A stretch of DNA of 25,295 nt from an uncultured Collinsella sp. Lineage in GTDB: Bacteria > Actinomycetota > Coriobacteriia > Coriobacteriales > Coriobacteriaceae. Position 1 is the stretch's first letter. Every line of letters begins with the position of its first letter. The notes below the pieces were generated by a model. It saw only the letters and a program-made list of their open reading frames with translations. It did not search any database and was not told where the DNA came from. The translations under genes and the position numbers were made by a program. Positions 22,915 through 25,295 of this stretch are shown here, piece after piece. The stretch is from assembly GCA_900554325.1 (NCBI GenBank), contig USHA01000024.1, forward strand, positions 1 to 25,295, written 5' to 3'.

Positions 22915-22977
22915 TTGTCGAATTACGTTATAGCTGCTATATTATAGGAAGGTATAATATAGCTAGCTATAACGTAA
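22915..22977 (+). promoter_or_regulatory. ATPase-gene promoter within a large AT-rich palindrome
   Basis: TTGTCG (22915-22920) and TATATT (22938-22943) are 17 bases apart. The palindrome 22923-22946 / 22953-22977 has arms of 24 and 25 bases (TTACGTTATAGCT at one end, AGCTATAACGTAA at the other) with a single extra T and a 6-base centre GGAAGG. It covers the -10 and the presumed start, so a dimeric repressor bound here would shut the gene. It ends 15 bases before the ATG and, in RNA, would form a long hairpin next to the ribosome-binding site. Confidence 0.75.
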
Positions 22978-22992
22978 AGGAAGGATGGCCCT

Positions 22993-24399
22993 ATGTTTAT
23001 CGGAAGAACAGTGGAAATGTCCGAGCTCAATCGACTGTATGGCACGGGCTCCTTTGAGATGCCTGTGATTTACGGCCGTCGTCGTGTGGGCAAAACGCGT
23101 CTTATCACAGAATTCATCCAAGACAAGAAGGCTATTTACTTTCAAGCTCGTCGTACCAATGCAGAGGCAAACCTGCACGGCTTTAGCCAGGCGATACTTG
23201 CGGGTTCGGTTGGTGCTGCAGGCGTGTCGTTTCGTAGTTTTGACGAGGCGTTCGATGCATTGGCCACCATGGCTCGCACGGAACGTTTGATTGTCGTGAT
23301 TGACGAGTATCCCTATCTCGCCCAATCGAATCCCGAGATCAGTTCGTTGCTGCAAGACAAGATTGATCACTTGTACAAAGAGACTAGGCTCATGCTGATT
23401 CTATGCGGCTCGTCTCTTTCGTTTATGGAGGAACAGGTGTTGGGCTACGAGAGTCCGCTATACGGTAGGCGTACGGCCCAGTTTAAGATCATGCCGCTCG
23501 ATTTTATGACGACCCTCGGCCTGTGGCAGAGCATGGGTCGCGAAGACGCTGCAGTTTGCTATGGCATGACGGGTGGCATTCCTGCATATATCGAGAAAGT
23601 CGATCCTGCCGCACCGCTCAAGGACAACATCAAACGTCTTTTTCTTACTCCTACGGGCTATCTCTTTGAGGAGCCGAGTAACCTACTATTGCAGGAGTGC
23701 CGCAATCCCGAGCAATATGATGCGATCGTGCAAGCAATTGCCCAGGGGCGCTCGAAGATCTCGGAGATTGCGAGCTCTACGGGAATCCCTGCGAGCAACG
23801 TAAAGAGCTATGTGGATAAGCTGGCGTCGCTTGGGATTGTCGAGCGCGAGCTGCCCCTAAACGAGACGAGCAATAAGCGAGCCGTGTATCTGCTGAGCGA
23901 TCAGATGTTTAGGTTCTGGTACAAGTTTGTTCCGCAGAACATCGGGCTGATTCAAAACGATATGGCCGAGATGGCGTATGAGCGCATTGAGCCGCACGTA
24001 TCGGATTACATGGGTACGGTCTTTGAGCTTATATGCAGACAATACGTGTACGAACTCGCGCGCGCGGGCCAGCTCGATGTGGTTCCGGCGAGTGTCGGGC
24101 GCTGGTGGGGGACGGATAATCGCACGCATACGCAGGAAGAAATCGACTTGATTGTTGACGATGGCGAGGGCGCTGCGCTGTTTGCGGAGTGCAAATGGCG
24201 CAATGAACCGGTGGGCGAAGACGTGCTGCAAAAGCTCGTGCACCGAAGCGAGCTCTTTAGACGGCAACGAAAAAGCTATGCACTATTCTCAAAAAGCGGC
24301 TTTACGCAGGGATGTCGGGATGCCGTGGAGAGTAGGGGAGACGTCAAGCTGATTTCGTTTGCCGAGATGTGTGAGCGGGATAACGCTACTCGGGGGTAA
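22993..24399 (+). CDS. ATPase_2 / DUF234 family protein (AAA+ ATPase with nuclease-like tail)
   Basis: The 468-residue protein has an AAA+ core with Walker A GRRRVGKT (28-35), Walker B LIVVIDE (99-105) and sensor LCGSS (138-141), of the 'archaeal ATPase' ATPase_2 type. A winged helix follows (~244-290, SKISEIASSTGIPASNVKSYV). The C-terminal DUF234 region has a PD-(D/E)xK-like set: Glu345 (GTVFELICRQYV), Asp385 (EEIDLIV) and Glu399-Cys-Lys401 (AECKW). These proteins are scattered in bacteria and archaea; roles in defence or mobile-element control are suspected but unproved. The ribosome-binding site AAAGGAAGG is 8 bases before the ATG. Base use is more AT-rich than the purine operon, in line with transfer. 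It lies alone between arrays B and C. Confidence 0.88.
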   Translation: MFIGRTVEMSELNRLYGTGSFEMPVIYGRRRVGKTRLITEFIQDKKAIYFQARRTNAEANLHGFSQAILAGSVGAAGVSFRSFDEAFDALATMARTERLIVVIDEYPYLAQSNPEISSLLQDKIDHLYKETRLMLILCGSSLSFMEEQVLGYESPLYGRRTAQFKIMPLDFMTTLGLWQSMGREDAAVCYGMTGGIPAYIEKVDPAAPLKDNIKRLFLTPTGYLFEEPSNLLLQECRNPEQYDAIVQAIAQGRSKISEIASSTGIPASNVKSYVDKLASLGIVERELPLNETSNKRAVYLLSDQMFRFWYKFVPQNIGLIQNDMAEMAYERIEPHVSDYMGTVFELICRQYVYELARAGQLDVVPASVGRWWGTDNRTHTQEEIDLIVDDGEGAALFAECKWRNEPVGEDVLQKLVHRSELFRRQRKSYALFSKSGFTQGCRDAVESRGDVKLISFAEMCERDNATRG

Positions 24400-24466
24400 A
24401 GCCTGTCCTCGAATGGCTGGAACGGGGTCCCTCTGTTGTCGTGCTAGCTGTCAGCGGAATGCCGGC

Positions 24467-24769
24467 GGAAAGCGTGTCCGCAGTCCCGCCCCAGAGTGGG
24501 ATGTCGTTTCCGAATCGGCTCTCAAGCGGAAGCTGCGTCCCGGATTCTGGCTCCAGAGTGGGATGTCGTTTCCGGTTGAGGTCTCTGGCGGAAGCTGTGT
24601 CCCGGAATCGAGCTTCAGAGTGGGACGTGCTTTCCCGTCAGGAGCTCAAGTGGAAACTGCGTCCCGGATTCAAGCCTCGGAATGGGACGTGCTTTCCGGA
24701 TGGGCTTCAAGCGGAAACTGTGTCCCAGAATCGACATGGCTTCAAGTGGAAAGCGCGTCTTAGAATACC
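24467..24769. repeat. Array C: four full and two truncated 61-62-bp palindromic repeats
   Basis: Units begin at 24467, 24528, 24590, 24652 and 24713 (steps 61, 62, 62, 61), then a further GGAAAG start at 24748 only 35 bases later. The fifth unit lacks its right arm (GGGA..TTTCC), as if 26-27 bases were deleted between two units. Core and linker match arrays A and B, with GGGATGTCGTTTCC or GGGACGTGCTTTCC as right arm. The array starts 67 bases after the ATPase stop; those 67 bases show nothing clear. Confidence 0.88.
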
Positions 24770-24996
24770 GCGCCGGCGTTTTTGGCGGTTGTGGTTGGAA
24801 AGGGAAGCATTGCCTGCACACACGACGACGGCGTGGCGGTGATCCCCATGGCGGCACTTGGGGCGTAGTGGTTTTGCGGGCGTGCCGTGTTTCCTTTACC
24901 GAAAATCCATTTGGTAAACCAGATGCTCGCGGATAGAATAAAGTTGACGGCAGCCCAAGGGTGATAGCTGGGCAGCGCCGTTGCTTGGTCAAGAGG
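24770..24996. other. Gene-poor region after array C
   Basis: No complete gene is supported. On the minus strand a 77-codon open frame without a start (about 24765-24998) reads SYHPWAAVNFILSASIWFTK then WIFGKGNTARPQNHYAPSAA, with a possible membrane segment; it could be the eroded remains of a membrane protein. TTGACG occurs on the + strand near 24943 but has no well-spaced -10. Confidence 0.25.
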
Positions 24997-25164
24997 TCAG
25001 TGCCTTAATGGCAGCGACTTGTTATGCTTCGAACGCTGCTTGAGTGCCTCGGAAAGTTCGATAAGCGCTGTGAAAAGCGAGACCAAAGCAACCAAGAGCT
25101 CTACGAGCTCTGATGGGCCCGGGATGACCTCTGATTCAAGTCACCGGGCCTCAATCTTTTTCAT
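24997..25164 (-). pseudogene. Micro-ORF with in-frame TGA, possible decayed small hydrophobic peptide
   Basis: On the minus strand ATG (25164) gives MKKIEAR, then TGA (25141-25143), and the same frame continues to a second stop with LESEVIPGPSELVELLVALV, then SLFTALIELSEALKQRSKHN and KSLPLRH. The body is a leucine/valine-rich amphipathic or membrane-like segment with a basic end, similar in style to small type I toxin or holin-like peptides. No ribosome-binding site is obvious. A consensus-like promoter lies ~75 bases upstream. It may be a pseudogene, a chance frame, or (least likely) UGA recoding. Confidence 0.3.
25116..25161 (+). terminator. Rho-independent terminator on the + strand, antisense to the micro-ORF
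   Basis: GGCCCGG/CCGGGCC and TGAC/GTCA form a stem with a 2-base bulge and an 11-base loop, followed by TCAATCTTTTT. It terminates rightward transcription and lies inside the leftward micro-ORF. It could end a long 3' region of the ATPase mRNA including array C, or a short antisense RNA. Confidence 0.7.
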
Positions 25165-25239
25165 CCATTTGAATAGAGTGGGCGGCGCTCTTGGGGTCGA
25201 CTGTATGGCGTGTGCTTGGCGCGCGTGGCACAGCATCCC

Positions 25240-25266
25240 ATTTTAATATGAGAAAGCCATTGTCAA
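25240..25266 (-). promoter_or_regulatory. Leftward promoter before the micro-ORF
   Basis: On the minus strand the perfect -35 TTGACA (25261-25266) is followed after 15 bases by TAAAAT (25240-25245). Transcription would start near 25233 and run into the micro-ORF. The short spacer weakens the call. Confidence 0.45.
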
Positions 25267-25295
25267 TAGGCGTGTTTGTTCGAGCCCGGTTTAAA

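Noticed and set aside
20984..24769. CRISPR array
   Set aside because: Units are imperfect 46-base palindromes with 16-base partly conserved linkers. There are no identical short repeats, no unique spacers of normal length and no cas genes.
1..25295. tRNA, rRNA genes, insertion sequences or phage integrase
   Set aside because: No cloverleaf-like sequence with a CCA-type acceptor, no rRNA core sequence, and no transposase or integrase motifs were seen.

Overview
The window looks like a chromosomal segment of a gut Coriobacteriia (Actinomycetota), most likely Collinsella or a close relative. The reasons are a GC-rich coding style, a ribosomal L24 carrying a zinc-ribbon tail, an anaerobic selenium/molybdenum purine-hydroxylase locus, and AbiEi-like/DUF559-like and ATPase-DUF234 accessory genes. 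The genus is an inference from general familiarity; no search was run.

Layout. (1) 2-2174: part of the S10/spc ribosomal protein operon (rpsC C-terminus, rplP, rpmC, rpsQ, rplN, rplX). It is closed by a strong terminator directly after rplX, although rplE would normally follow. (2) 2242-6078: a sugar locus on the + strand with a Gfo/Idh/MocA dehydrogenase, a DeoR regulator and a fructose-family PTS EIIBC. An unusual TGCG-phased region precedes it and palindromic repeats separate its parts. (3) 6105-9788: a PTS terminator, a tandem palindrome array with an 80-bp period, then a leftward two-gene unit (large U32-family protein, then RluA-type pseudouridine synthase) and a 72-bp palindrome. (4) 9871-11135: ridA, convergent with a YheO/DauR-type PAS-HTH regulator. 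(5) 11371-20962: a rightward purine-degradation locus, made of an NCS2 purine permease, SsnA amidohydrolase, YgfK flavo-iron-sulfur protein, a four-cluster ferredoxin and a selenium-dependent-type xanthine dehydrogenase (XdhD-like). It starts at a promoter overlapped by a Fur-box-like sequence. (6) 20984-25295: an accessory zone in which three arrays of a 61-62-bp palindromic tandem repeat bracket two accessory genes. The order is array A, AbiEi-like/PD-(D/E)xK gene, array B, ATPase-DUF234 gene with a large operator-like palindrome, array C. A possible decayed micro-gene with an antisense terminator follows.

How the genes work together. In region 5 the permease would import a purine. SsnA would hydrolyse a purine or ring intermediate (guanine-deaminase-like superfamily). 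The Mo hydroxylase oxidises the purine ring. Because it has no FAD subunit, its electrons probably pass through the ferredoxin and YgfK, which carries GltD-like FAD/NAD(P)H modules. The divergent YheO-type regulator is the obvious candidate controller. In region 2 the DeoR protein probably controls the dehydrogenase and PTS in response to a phosphosugar.

The most unusual content is non-coding. At least four palindromic repeat families are present. Two form strictly periodic tandem arrays (80 bp, and 61-62 bp), and the second brackets accessory genes in a way that suggests a recombination or cargo-exchange platform.
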